Of a DNA stretch of 64,000 nt, positions 43,187 to 53,576 are shown piece after piece. Every line of letters begins with the position of its first letter. Positions within the stretch are counted from its first letter, which is position 1. Source of the DNA: Ichthyophis bannanicus (taxonomy: Eukaryota; Chordata; Amphibia; Gymnophiona; Ichthyophiidae). A program made the position numbers and the translations under genes. A model generated the notes under the pieces. It was not told the origin of the DNA. It saw nothing but the letters and a program-made list of their open reading frames with translations, and did not search any database. The stretch covers positions 205,591,156-205,655,155 of the forward strand of contig CM066037.1 in assembly GCA_033557465.1 (NCBI GenBank), read 5' to 3'.

Positions 43187-43595
43187 TTTTATTTATTTAT
43201 TTAGCTGTTTTTTTTATACCACCCAATCATTAATTCAGGGCAATTTACAGAAAACATATCACCAAAATCAATCTTTTATGTAGAACACGGTGTTGAACTT
43301 GAATGATTATATGGGGTTTAAATGTGTGTGTTAAAGAACAACTATTAACATTAAAGCAGCAAAGGTTTATACATGATGTAGTTATTGATGGGTTGAGGGT
43401 ACAGGTCCATGAGAGAGATTCACTAAGATTGTAGCTATAGACTGTAATTGTTATGTTATTCAATGTGCTCATAGGGTGGGTCCATAGTATTCCATAAAGA
43501 GATAGGTCTTTATTGCTTTCCTATATTGAGGTGGGTAGCTCATTCCATAGTGGGGTATAAGCAGAAAGCTCTTTTTCAAGTTGATTGTTTGGTTT
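43187..43595 (-). mobile_element. L2-like 3' fragment in CR1-beta
   Basis: About 410 bp, absent from the CR1-alpha equivalent. It starts with an ATTTATTTATTTA tail on the plus strand, as in the DIRS-B1 L2. Toward 43560 it encodes, on the minus strand, a C-terminal LINE motif (AYTPLWNELPTS). Heavily 5'-truncated. Confidence 0.7.
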
Positions 43596-44690
43596 ATCGA
43601 TATTTTTTTCACTTCTTTTGTTGCATCAGTTTTAAATATCATGCCAGACGGGAGTATCCTCTCTACATCATCTTTAGTAAAGATTGAAGCAAAGAATTCA
43701 TTCACTCTCTCCGCAATGGCCTTGTCCCCTCTTGGTGCCCCTTTTAGTCCTCTGTCATGCAGTGGTCCAACTGACTCTCTCAGAGGTTTTTTGCAACAAA
43801 TGTACTTGAAAAAGTTTTTATTATGCATTTTTGCTTCCACAGCAAGCTTTTTTTCGAATTCTCTGTTTGTCTGCTTTGCCTCTAACTTGCCAGGGCTTAT
43901 ATTGTTTCACGTTTTCATCATTTGGCTTCTTTTTCCATTTCCTGAAAGATGCTTTTTTGGCTACAACAGCCTCTCTGATCTCACCTTTAAACCATGCTGG
44001 CAGTTTTTTGGACTTCCTTCTACTTTTCTTAAATCATGGAATACAGCTGGTCTGGGCTTCCAAGATAGCATTTTTAAACACCACCCATGTTTGATGTAAA
44101 TCTTTAACCTTTGTATCTGCTTTTTTTTTAGTTTTTTTCTTAATTATTTTTCTCATTTTATCATAGTCTCCCACTGCCATCACCTTCCCCTTCCCCCTTT
44201 TACATAGAATTTCAATCCATAGAGATTCTACAGTGTATTTGTGTTTTCTGCAGTTCTTTAATCCTGTGTGCCTCAATGCCCTCTCTAACATAGAGCACAA
44301 CCCCTCCACCAATTTGTTCTACTCTCATTGTGATATAATTTGTACCCAGGTATCACAGTGTCCCACTGGTTGTCCTCCTTCCACCATGTCTCTGAGATAC
44401 CAATCATATCTAACTTCTCATTTATTGCTATATATTCTAACTCTCCCATCTTATTTTTTAGACTTCTAGCATTTGCATACAAGCATTTTAAATGCTGTAT
44501 TTTATTCATATTAATCTGGTTACCAGTAGGCAGAGGTAATTTGGAATCTTTAAGTTCTGTCTGCTCTGTAATTAAGGGCATTTGGTTTACTTTTGTCTTT
44601 ATTGGAACCTCTCTGTCGATATGCCCTAACTTCAGTCTTTTGCTAGTATCCTTCAAGGATACATCCTTCTGAACCATGCACTCTTGGGCA
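43596..44690 (-). pseudogene. CR1-beta ORF2 N terminus (endonuclease and linker)
   Basis: Endonuclease start at 44677 region: KCLYANARSLKNKMGELEY, DMIGISETWW, then IPGYKLYHNE. The linker shows AILEAQTSCIP and, further on, KPLRESVGPLHDRG and VNEFFASIFT, matching CR1-alpha 7370-7790. Frameshifts lie near 44290 and 43850-44030. It supplies the endonuclease that CR1-alpha lacks. Confidence 0.85.
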
Positions 44691-44862
44691 ACTGTCTGCT
44701 TTCCCCTATTTAGTTTAAAAGCAGCTCTATCTCCTTTTTAAACTTTAATACCAGCAGCCTGGTTCCATCCAGGTTAAGGTGGAGCCCATCCCTTCGGAAA
44801 TGCCCCTCCTTTCCCCAGAATGTTGCCCAGTTCCTAACAAATCCAAACCCCTCGTCTTTGCA

Positions 44863-45365
44863 CTATGGTCTCATCCATGTATTGAGACTCCAGAGCTCTG
44901 CCTGCCTTTTGGGTCCTGCGCATGGAACGGGAAGTATTTCAGAGAATGCTATCCTGGAAGTTCTAGATTTCAACTTCCTACCTAAAAGCCTAAATTTGGC
45001 CTCCAGCACCTCCCTACCAGTCTTTCTTATGTCATTGGTACCAGCATCTACCAAGAACCGCCCCTGATCTCTGGAAGGGGTGTTATAGAAAAATGTAACA
45101 AATAAATAAAAATAAAATAAGACAGCAGACTCCTCCCCAGCACTGTCTGAGACCTTGTCTCTGTGGCGCTTGAGGTCCGCTACCTTTGCACCAGGCAGGC
45201 ATGTTACCAGGTGATCCTCACATCCACCAGCCACCTAGCTATCTGTATGCCTAATGAGCAAATCATCAATTATAACGGCCGTCCTAACCCCTTCCCTCAT
45301 GGGTACATGGCCTTGGTGAAACCACCTCGGTGCAAGAGGTTTTACATCACCTGGAGGACAGGTCC
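44863..45365 (-). pseudogene. CR1-beta ORF1, SGNH esterase-like, damaged
   Basis: CR1 ORF1 often carries an SGNH-hydrolase (esterase) domain of unknown retrotransposition role. Here block I, usually GDSLxR, reads IDDLLIRHTD, so the catalytic Ser appears lost. Block III GTNDIRKTG is intact, followed by FRLLGRKLKSRTS and ILPVPC. A stop lies at 45232-45234, and an A-rich insertion near 45090-45120 disrupts the middle. It lies directly upstream of ORF2 on the same strand, as in CR1. Confidence 0.75.
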
Positions 45366-46233
45366 TAGCTACAGAATCATGGCTTTCAGTAGCATTTTTA
45401 TGCTGATGATTCTCATATCTATCTATCTTCACCTGACATTTCTTTTACACTCCAAGCTCGTATCTCTGCCTGCTTATCTGACATAGCTGCCTGGATTTCT
45501 TGCCACCCTGTCAAATTGAACATGGCTAAAACTGAACTTCTTATCTTTCTTCCTAAACGCTCCCCCCCCCCCCCTTTTTCCTTTCTCTATCTCTGTTGAC
45601 AATACTCTGCTTCTTCCTGTTTCCTCAGCCCGCAACCTTGGGGTCATCTTTGACTCCTCCCTTTCCTTCTCCACACATATTCAACAGATTGCTAAAACCT
45701 GCTGTTTCTTTCTGTATAACATTAACAAAATTTGCCCCTTCCTCTTTGAACACACTACTAAAACTCTTGTCCACTCTTTAGCTACTTCCCGTCTTGACTA
45801 TTGCAACCTCCCCCTTGCTGGTCTCCCTCAGAGTCATCACTCTGCTGCATGGCTAATCTTTTGCCACAAATCACTTCACTCCCCTTCCATTTCTCTATCC
45901 ATTTCAAACTTCTCTTTCTAACCTATAAATGCATTCACTCTATTGCCCTTCATTACCTTCCCTCTCTCCCCTCTCCCTACACCCCTCCTTGTGAACTCCG
46001 CTCCTCCTCTGGCTTTCTTCTCTCAATGCACTTTTCTTCTACTGCTACTCCAGACTTCGATCATTTCTCCTTGCTGCTCCTTATACCTGAAACAAAATTC
46101 CTGTATCTTTACGTCAAGTCTCATGTTTCTATTTCTTCAAATCAATGCTAAAGGCTTACCACTTTGAGGCCACTTTTGGATCTTAATCTCTTGTTCCCTT
46201 TGTGTCTCCTCTTCCTATTTGAACCCCTTATTT
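45366..46233 (+). pseudogene. L2-alpha RT part 2 and C terminus
   Basis: Resumes as LQNHGFQ, a stop, then catalytic HFYADDSHIYLSSPD. SDIAAWIS, KLNMAKTELLIFLP and NLGVIFDSSLSF follow. A poly-C run near 45560-45573 shifts the frame. Downstream TSRLDYCN and the C-terminal half are broken by further shifts. It joins 26213 in homology, showing that 45365/26213 is the CR1-beta insertion site. DIRS-A2 enters the 3' UTR at 46234. Confidence 0.8.
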
Positions 46234-46381
46234 CTCCAGGACCAAACAGGAAGTCAGTCCTCACATATGGGTGACATCGATGCCGACGGAGGCCCCATGC
46301 GGAGCATTTCCCCAGCTTTCAAAGAAAGCCTTTGGGAATGCAGCGCGCATGCGCGGTCCCCTTCTCGCCCATCTTGCTCTG
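46234..46381 (+). repeat. DIRS-A2 left ITR
   Basis: Inverted match to 49580-49737. The palindrome is degraded here (CATCGATGCCGACG). Confidence 0.85.
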
Positions 46382-46630
46382 TCTCCTTTTTTCCGCGGAG
46401 CCTGATGGATGTGTTTCGTTTTCACCCGAGGAAAAAGTTGATTTTTCAGCTTGGGACCGTGTTTTCTTCGGTTCGACGCTGGTTTCCCTTTCCCGCCTGG
46501 GCCCGGTACGCCGGTATCGAACCCGGACTTAATTTTTCAGTTTTTGACCTTAGTGGCTAGCGTACGCGCCTTTTTTCTATTTTTCACTGGCAGCCCTGTC
46601 GTTTAACCTCGCAGGGGCCCTTTTTCCCCC

Positions 46631-48045
46631 AGTGGCTGCCAGCGGGTTTAAAAAGTGTGATCGGTGTAAGAAACTTATTTCTCTCACCGACACACATGAC
46701 TGCTGCCTCGGGCCCGATCATGACCCGATGATCTGTGCCCTGTGTGGGAAAATGTCCTCGAAGGCATTGAGGAGCCGGTAGCACCAAAAAGAAAGAATCT
46801 TCTCTGACTCCGCGTCCAGACTGGCCCAGACTTCGTCAGAGGCCTCGACATCTCGGGACTCCGATCCCAAGCAACGTCGGGGTTCCTCTAAGAGGGGGTC
46901 TCCCTCACGGAAGCATCGCAGGAAGAATAAACCCATGAGGGCGGTGTCAGTGGACGCACTTGGTTCCTCCAGGACCAGGTCGCATAGCCCCGAGTGTCGT
47001 CCCGGGTCTTCGGAGTCGGAGCGGCCTGCTAAACAACCTCGTGTAGAGACGGAGTCCCCGGGTCATGTGAGTACTGTAGTCCTCGTGGACTCTCCTCCGG
47101 GGGAGCCGACGTCGGGCCTGATGCCGTCGGGGCCCGAGTCAGGGGCTGCTGAATCTCCTGAGCTCGGACTCAGGTTGACGGCCTTGGAGAGCAGCTTGGC
47201 TGCCTTCATGGAGCAGCAGCGGGCACTGATCGCCGGTTTCACCAGTGCATCTGTCCCGACCACCGGGACATCGACGTCCAAGTCGACCCCAGAGGCCAAG
47301 CCGATCCTCGAGTCCTTGTGCTCTTGAGTCGATCCTTGGCGAAGACCTCCTGTTCGGGACCGAGGTCGTCGACGCCGGTACCCTCGACATCGAGGCGGAT
47401 GGCATTGGTGCCTGCCCGACCGGAGCCGCTCGATTCCTCCTCCAAGGGGTCGGGCTGGGAAACGGAGGATGAGGAGTCCCCGGACACATTTTGGACCCAG
47501 TGTGTCCCTTCAGACTCACCGGAATCTGAGCCTCGGAGAAGGTCCCCCCCCCCCCCCCCCGGAGGACACCCTGTTCTCGGATTTCGTGCGGGACATGGCC
47601 AAGGCCTTGGCCTTCCCCGTGGATCCCGAGGAGGAGCCTCGAGCCGAGGAGCTCGAGGCCCTGCAGTATGACTCTTCCCCCCAAGGATGCCTTTACTGTA
47701 CCGGTTCCTCCGATGCTGGAACGGTTGCTCTTCCGCATGTGGGAGGTGCCGGCCTCGACGCTGGTTCTGAGCAAGCGGGTCGATTCCATATATCGAGTCC
47801 GCAAGAGCCCCGGGTTCCAAAAGGCACAGCTACCGCACCACTCCATGGTTGTGGAATCGGCCATGCATCGTCTGAAGAATCAGAAGATGCACTCCTCGGT
47901 GCCTCCCGTCTGGGAGGCCCGGAACCTGGATGCCCTCGGTAGAAAGTGCTTCCAGGGCTCAGTGCTTGCTTGCCGTGTCCAGACCTACCATTTGTACATG
48001 GGCATGTACCTTCGAGACCTGCAAAGGAGATTGCCGGGTTCTCAC
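46631..48045 (+). pseudogene. DIRS-A2 gag-like ORF1, truncated by the internal deletion
   Basis: The start ATG of DIRS-A1 is GTG here (GTGGCTGCCAGCGGG). The cysteine cluster (CDRCKK ... CCLGPDH ... CALC) has lost a few residues. A stop lies at 46779-46781. The Ser/Arg/Pro-rich middle is recognisable (SHSPECRPGSS, SKSTPEAKPILES) but breaks at 47326-47328, and a poly-C run near 47547-47561 shifts the frame again. The PHHSMVVESAMHRLK block is intact at 47830. Coding ends at the deletion junction near 48035. Confidence 0.83.
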
Positions 48046-48179
48046 AAGGCCTCAGTCATCCTGGTGGCCCCCAGATGGCCAAGGCAGCCGTGGTTCCCAC
48101 TTCTTTTACAGCTAGCGGTGGACGCTCCTCTTCCTCTGGGGATGCAACCCGATCTCCTGTTTCAGGAGCAGGGATCTCT

Positions 48180-49268
48180 CTTACACCCCAATCTCCAGTC
48201 CCTCAGTCTGATGGCCTGGCTGCTGAAAGGGTAGTTCTAGCATCCTTACTGCTGTCTAGGGAAGTGGAGGACGTGGTCTTGGCCTCTAGGAGGCAGTCCA
48301 CTCGGAAGTCATATGCTCTTATGTGGCTTAGGTTCTCCACCTGGTGTGCCCAGCACAAGGAGGATCCTTTCTCATGCCTGGTACCAATGGTGCTGCAGTA
48401 TTTGCTGCACCTGTCCAATCTAGGCCTTAAATCCAACTCTGTTAGGGTCCACCTAAGTGCTCTCTCAGCGCACCACTCACCGGTGGAGGGTCAGTCTCTC
48501 TCAAGCCACCCTTTATAGCTCGCTTCCTCAGAGGCCTGCTTTTGCTTAAGCCTCCAGTTCGTCCACCTACCCCTGAGTGGGATTTGAATGTGGTATTGCA
48601 ACAACTTACTTGCCCACCATTTGAGCGTATGGCTACTTGTCCTTTGCGCTTTCTTTCCTGGAAAGCGTTTTTTGGTAGCTCTTACCTCAGCAAGGCGAGT
48701 AAGTGAGCTTCAAGCCCTGGTGTCAGATGCACCATGCACTAGGTTCTATAGGAACAGAGTAGTCTTACGGACTCACCCTAAGTTCCTTCCAAAGGTTGTC
48801 TCCTCCTTCCACCTCAATCAGGAGGTGGTTCTTCCAACTTTCTTTCCCAGGCCGCATGCCTGCCGGGCTGAGATAGTCTTGCATACCCTGGACTGTAGGA
48901 GGACGTTGTCCTCCTACCTTGACCGTACGCAGGGACACCGAAGGGCTGTTCAGCTCTTCGTCTCTTTTGACCCTAATAAGTTGGGGTTACCTGTCTCCAA
49001 GCATACCCTGTCCATTTGGGTAGCAGACTGTATCGCCTGGGCATACAGGGCAGCCGGCCTCTCCTTGCAGGGTCCAGTCACCACTCACCGTGTCAGGGCG
49101 AAGGCTGCTTCAGTGACTCATCTCCGCTCTGTTCCGTTGGCAGACATCTGCCGGGCTGCTACTTGGTCTTCAAGCCAGACTTTTGCGGCCCACTACTGCC
49201 TCGAGAGAGAGTCCCGCAGGGACAGTGCTTTCGGACAGGCGGTACTCCGTAATCTCTTTGAGGTATAG
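48180..49268 (+). pseudogene. DIRS-A2 tyrosine recombinase, one frameshift
   Basis: STRKSYALMWLRFSTWC and LGLKSNSVRVHLSALS are open to a frameshift at about 48515. The catalytic domain is open from 48670: SARRVSELQALVSD (first Arg), THRVRAKA (His and second Arg), AHYCLERE (Tyr), ending LFEV at 49268. All catalytic residues remain. Here, unlike A1, the pol remnant (ending MAWLLKG at 48234) and YR are in different frames, which is the ancestral arrangement. Confidence 0.85.
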
Positions 49269-49407
49269 GCAACTCCTGCCCTCCGGCCCTGGTGTTGGGC
49301 TACTGTTCGGGGGCATTCTCAGAGAAGATTGTTTTCACACATGCTGAGGCTCTAGAGGGAGCTCATTTTTCAGCTTTGGGTCCCCGGTAGACTTAAGCTG
49401 GGGAGTC

Positions 49408-49505
49408 CCATATGTGAGTACTGACTTCCTGCTTGGTCCTGGAGAAAGCGTAGTTTCTCACCTGTAACAGGTGTTCTCCAGGAGCAGCAGGAATCAGTCC
49501 TCACA
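49408..49505 (-). repeat. DIRS-A2 internal complementary region
   Basis: Composite of reverse-complemented left and right tips, closely matching DIRS-A1 13451-13547. Confidence 0.87.
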
Positions 49506-49579
49506 ACCCTCCCTCCTCCCCTTGGAGTTGCAGTCATATAATTTATTTAGTTTTTTTGCTGTCTTTTAGCTATATCATC

Positions 49580-49768
49580 AGACTGAGCAAGATGGCACCC
49601 TAGGGCGGGAAGGGGACCGCTCATGCGCGCTGCATTCCCAAAGGCTTTCTTTGAAAGCTGGGGAAATGCTCTGCATGGAGGCTCCGTCGGCGCCGACGTC
49701 ACCCATATGTGAGGACTGATTCCTGCTGCTCCTGGAGAACACCTGTTACAGGTGAGTAACTACGCTTT
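49580..49768 (-). repeat. DIRS-A2 right ITR
   Basis: Inverted ITR with the perfect palindrome CGTCGGCGCCGACG at 49685-49698 and the right-only tip with CAG/GTGAGT. Confidence 0.87.
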
Positions 49769-49905
49769 CTCTTGTATTGTGCTGTCTCTCTTAATTAGAT
49801 TGTAAGCTCTACAATTAGGGACTGTCATCTGTATGTGTTTGTACAGCGCTGCATATGCCTTGTAGCACTATATACAGTAAATGATTAATAGTAGCCGTAG
49901 TAATA
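49769..49905 (+). other. L2-alpha 3' UTR end
   Basis: GATTGTAAGCTCTACAATTA ... GTACAGCGCTGCATATGCC ... ATGATTAATAGTAG, a common L2-group 3' end. It continues the L2-alpha 3' UTR interrupted at 46233. Confidence 0.75.
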
Positions 49906-50473
49906 TGGCGTTTGATATTCCCTCCTTAAAACTTTTCGATTTAGAGAGCTGTGTGTGATCACATGTTCTCTGAAGGAGCAGCTTCCCTATGGAACACACT
50001 CCCACTGGAATTACATAAAATACTTCATCTAATGGAATTCCGAAAGAAGCTTAAAGCATACTTATTCACACAAGCTTTCTCAGATTAATCTTTATCATCA
50101 TGATGTGGGTTTATAAAGGGTGAGGCAGGCAACATGTTGTAATTAATGAGGCAGGCAATATGTTATAATTAATGAGGCTGTTTATGTTCTATATGAGTTA
50201 TATTGTTATCCCTTTCCAATCGGATAAGTTTTCTGTTTCACTCATGCCAAATTGGAATACTTTTTAACAAGAAACTGTCAAAATTACAACCAATATGACA
50301 TACACATTCTAAAGTAACCAGTCATGTTGTATTTTCGGCCATGAACTAACATGTTATTCATATGTCCCACAGGGTGAGACAAACGATCAAAATGGGAAAA
50401 TTTAAATGTCCCACGGGGTGCGATGCCGAGTGGAAGGGGTTAATACTGTGTTTGTTTTATGATTGTTTTATTA
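49906..50473 (+). pseudogene. LINE (L2-like) ORF2 C-terminal remnant
   Basis: 49960-50090 encodes SEGAASLWNTLPLELHKIL followed by FRKKLKAYLFTQAF, the usual C-terminal end of CR1/L2-group ORF2 proteins. The rest has no frame. A 26-bp tandem duplication lies at 50121-50172. It may be an older L2 into which L2-alpha or the minus-strand L2 inserted; boundaries are uncertain. Confidence 0.6.
50121..50172. repeat. 26-bp tandem duplication
   Basis: TGAGGCAGGCAACATGTTGT... is followed directly by a second copy with two differences. Confidence 0.75.
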
Positions 50474-51137
50474 TGTATTTGAATTTATTTATTTGTTCTT
50501 ACTGTATGTACTGTTTTATCAATAAATCAAAGTGGTTTACATTAAATCAGAAAAATACATAGAACTTGTGATAACGGCTCAACCGATTTAACGCTACAAA
50601 GTTTAGTAGGTAACATTGAACTGGTGTTTAATGAGAAGTTGATTGAAGAGAGGGTCTTGGGGAGTGTGAAGGAAAGGGTAGGGTGGGAGTTTTGAATGTG
50701 CTTAGGTAAACTATCATATTTACAGTCTGGTGCTTGGGCAGAGGTCTTGAGGAGAGATTATACAAGATTTGGGTAAGTTAATATATTTACAATATAGGTA
50801 ATTTGTTGGGAGATTAGGGCATTGCATAAGTGTTGGTTTCATAGAAGTCTGGTTTACTTGGCTTGTTAGGTCCTTGGTTGAGAGTAGGAGTGAGTAGTAA
50901 GCCTTTGAGATTAAGGGGGAGGTGTGGGTTGGAGTCCATCATGCTGTCATCTGAGTGGGTTTATCTTCCTTTGAAGTACTCCTTGAATAAGTATGTTTTG
51001 ATTTGCTTCCAGAACTCTGAAAAGGTCCACCGTAGTTCTCAGATTTTGGGGAAGGGAGTTCCAAAGTTTGGGTGAGTGGAATGAGAATGCTCTATTGCAT
51101 GTAGTTTGTTTGCTCTTGGTGAAGTCCTTAGGTATGG

Positions 51138-52222
51138 CTAGGGTGTTAAGTGTTGCGTTCTTCTTGATCTGTTATTTGGTAGTGGTTGTATGAGTCTGGT
51201 TAATTGTGTTGCGGAAAGGTTGTGGAGGATCTTAAAGGTGATCAGTATTACTTTATATTTGATCCTGCTTGGGTTTGGAAGCCAGTGCAATTGCTTTAGG
51301 GATGGGGGTGATGTGTTGAGATTTTGAGGTTCCATATATGATGCGGGCTATTGTGTGTTGTGCCATTTGCAGCTTGTGCAAGGCTTGTTTTTGTAGGCCA
51401 TGGAGAATGCTATTACAAAAATCAAAATGTGAGTGGGGGGGGAGGGTTTGTGCCCATAAACATGACAGGGTGAAGGGGAGATGATTTTTGGTTTCTTTCT
51501 CCCTTCCCTTGCCGTTGATGTTCCTTATGTATATTTTTTCTTTTTTTATATGCCCTTTTTTTCTTTCCCTGATGTGAATTATAGTCATTAATGTTATAAA
51601 GTTCCTTGTTTAGTTTCTTGGGTTATTCCTAGTTGCATGTCCTAATTTTTTCGTGTTTGTATATGTAAATGTGAAAAGTTAAATAAAAAAAATTTTGTAA
51701 TGTGGGAAGATTATGGCTTGAGGTGTAGTATGAAAGTCGTGAGGAGAGGAGTGGTTGTAGGTGCAGAAGGGTTCTCAGGTTGTTGTAGATCGCCTGAGTG
51801 GTGGTGTTGATGTGCGTTGATAGGTTTAGACGTTGGTCTAGAGTTATACCTAGGTAACGAACCTCCTGTTTGACCTGCATTGTTGTTTCTTTGACTTTGA
51901 GTATAGCTGGTGGATTGAAGGTATTGTCCTTGGTGATGAATAAAACCTCTGTTTTTTCGTAGTTTATTTGTAACCTGTGAGTGTGGAGCCATTGTGCCAT
52001 GTCGTTAAAACATTGGACTATTTTGTTGAAGTTAGGCTTAATGGTGTTGAATGGTAGGTAGATCATGATGTCAGCTGCGTAAATATGGTAATAAACATTG
52101 TGTTTTCGGATGATGCTGCATATTTGCTGGAAAAATAAGTTAAAGAGAAAAGATGAGAGGGCTGATCCCTGGGAGACTCCTTGAAGCTGTGTGTATGGTT
52201 TTGACTTGCTATGGCATGTTTT
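51138..52222 (-). pseudogene. L2 RT and C-terminal pieces, broken
   Basis: RT end: LQGVSQGSALSSFLFNL, then HIYAADIMIY, where the catalytic YADD is YAAD. MAQWLHTHRLQINYEKTEVL and VRYLGITLDQRLNL follow. An A-tailed insertion at about 51432-51697 splits the next block. Beyond it, DFCNSILHGLQKQALHKLQ and LKQLHWLPNPSRIKYK continue the L2 C terminus. Several frameshifts. Confidence 0.8.
51432..51697 (+). mobile_element. Short A-tailed insertion, possibly an L1 3' end
   Basis: About 265 bp splits the L2 reading between NSILHG and its upstream block. It begins G-rich and ends in AAATAAAAAAAA, like a truncated L1 3' UTR on the plus strand. The flanks share AATGTG, a possible duplication. Source family not proven. 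Confidence 0.45.
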
Positions 52223-53576
52223 GACCCATTTTGGGGGCCATACTGGACTTAGTGCTTACCAATAGGGAAAGTGTTTCTTATGTCATAGTGGGAGATCATC
52301 TCGCATCCAGATGGTATGGTTCAGTATTAGTACTAAGGCTGATAAAATCCATTCAAAATCGAGGGTCTTAGACTTTAGAAAAACTAACTTTGCAAAGATG
52401 GGACAATACCTCAGAGAGTTGTTAGCGGGATGGGAACAGCTGGGGGATATAGAAAACAGTAGGCACAACTGAAGGGGGATATTTTAAGGACAACAAACCT
52501 TTTTGTTAGAAAAGTAAATAAATATAAAAAGAAAAGGAGGCCGCTATGGTTCTCAAAAGAAGTAGCTGAAAAGGTGAAGAAAATGAGGGAGGCCTTCATG
52601 AAATACAAGAGATCACAGAGAGAGGAAGACAAGCATCTACCTTTGGAAAAGCTTAGAGAAGCTAGCAAAGTAGTCAGTAAAGCAAAGGTACAAAACAAAG
52701 AAGGAATAGCCAATGCAATAAAATGCGGGGATAAGACATTTTTCAGATATGTTAGTGAGAGGAAGGGCAAAAGTGGTATTGTCAGACTCAAGGGGAGGAA
52801 TATGCAGAAACTGATGAGGATAAAGCAGAATTGCTTAAGAAATATTTCTATTCTGTGTTCACAGAAGAAGGGCCAGGAACAGGACCTCAGAAAACACCCA
52901 CAAATAGGAACCAAAGTGACGGGGTTCTCGAATGATTTTCAGAAGACTGTTCGTGAAGAACTAGCTAATCTAAACGTAGACAAAACCATGGGTCCGGATG
53001 GGATACATTCAAGAATACTGAGAGAACTTGGAGATGTTCTAGTGGCTCCACTGACTGGCTTTTTCAATGCCTCTTTGGAGTCAGGAGTGGTGCCAGAGGA
53101 TTGGAGAAAGGCACATATGGTCCCTTTACACAAAAGCAGACATAAGAATGACATTGAGAACTACAGGCCAGTTAGTCTAACCTAAGTGGTTAGTAAATTA
53201 CTGGAAAGGCTACTAAAGGAGAGAATAGTGGTTTTTGGAGTCCAATGGATTGCAGGATCCGAGGTAGCATGGATTCACCAGAGGCAGGTCTTGTCAGACA
53301 AATCTCCTAGATTTCTTTGACTAGGTGACTAGGGAGTTGGAGTGAGGGAGAGCCCTAGATGTGGTGTATTTAGATTTCAGTAAAGCCTTTGACACCATTC
53401 CATACAGGCGACTTATAAACAAACTGAACACCCTAGGGATGAACTCTAAAATTACTGACTGGGTTAAAAATTGGTTGAGTGGGAGGTGACAACGGGAACA
53501 GGTAAATGGAGCTAGCTCTGAGGAGAAGGAGGTTACCAGTGGTGTGCCGCAGGAATCTGTCCTTGCTCCGATAATT
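52223..53576 (+). pseudogene. CR1-delta ORF2 (same family as CR1-gamma), cut by L1-3
   Basis: Begins LDLVLTNRESVS-like at the endonuclease end, then RRPLWFSKEVAEKVKK. RT: MGPDGIHSRILRELG, NYRPVSLT followed by TAA at 53183-53185, VYLDFSKAFDTIPYR and SGVPQESVLAPI, where L1-3 enters. Several stops and frameshifts. The missing 3' part is expected beyond the window, on the far side of L1-3. Confidence 0.83.

Larger units (their letters stand above)
26214..45365 (-). mobile_element. CR1-beta: long CR1-like LINE with ORF1 and ORF2, split by four insertions
   Basis: Minus-strand CR1 in pieces: 26214-26276 (3' tip), 33728-34220, 36401-36573, 42258-43186 and 43596-45365. Insertions: DIRS-B2, L1-2, DIRS-B3 and an L2 scrap. 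Each junction is continuous when compared with CR1-alpha, the intact relative at 7180-15312. It keeps part of ORF1 (esterase-like), so it is nearly full length, though its 5' end is not precisely fixed. Confidence 0.85.
46234..49768 (+). mobile_element. DIRS-A2: deletion derivative of a type A DIRS
   Basis: 3.54 kb against 5.78 kb for DIRS-A1. Left ITR 46234-46381, gag, then a jump from the gag block LRDL to the end of pol (ILVAPRWPRQPW), YR, ICR 49408-49505, right ITR 49580-49768. The missing part equals A1 about 9853-12085: RT, RNase H and part of gag. It cannot copy itself and would depend on RT in trans. Flanks are the L2-alpha 3' UTR on both sides. Confidence 0.88.
25613..49905 (+). mobile_element. 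L2-alpha: L2-like LINE holding the whole nested stack
   Basis: Plus-strand L2 in three pieces: 25613-26213 (RT N terminus), 45366-46233 (RT from YADD to C terminus) and 49769-49905 (3' UTR end). The first two abut in homology across CR1-beta. The last resumes after DIRS-A2 with a tail reading GATTGTAAGCTCT ... GTACAGCGCTGC, typical of L2-group 3' ends. It is 5'-truncated. As outermost host of this region it is the oldest of the nested elements. Confidence 0.82.
50474..52222 (-). mobile_element. L2-like LINE, 5'-truncated, minus strand
   Basis: The 3' end at 50474 has a TTTATTTATTTG-type tail, followed upstream by coding pieces to 52222, where CR1-delta begins. It is similar in layout to the L2 inside DIRS-B1 but much more decayed. 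Confidence 0.78.

Noticed and set aside
45235..46230. Host protein-coding exons in the 45-46 kb segment
   Set aside because: The segment is explained by CR1-beta ORF1 on the minus strand and L2-alpha RT on the plus strand, both broken.
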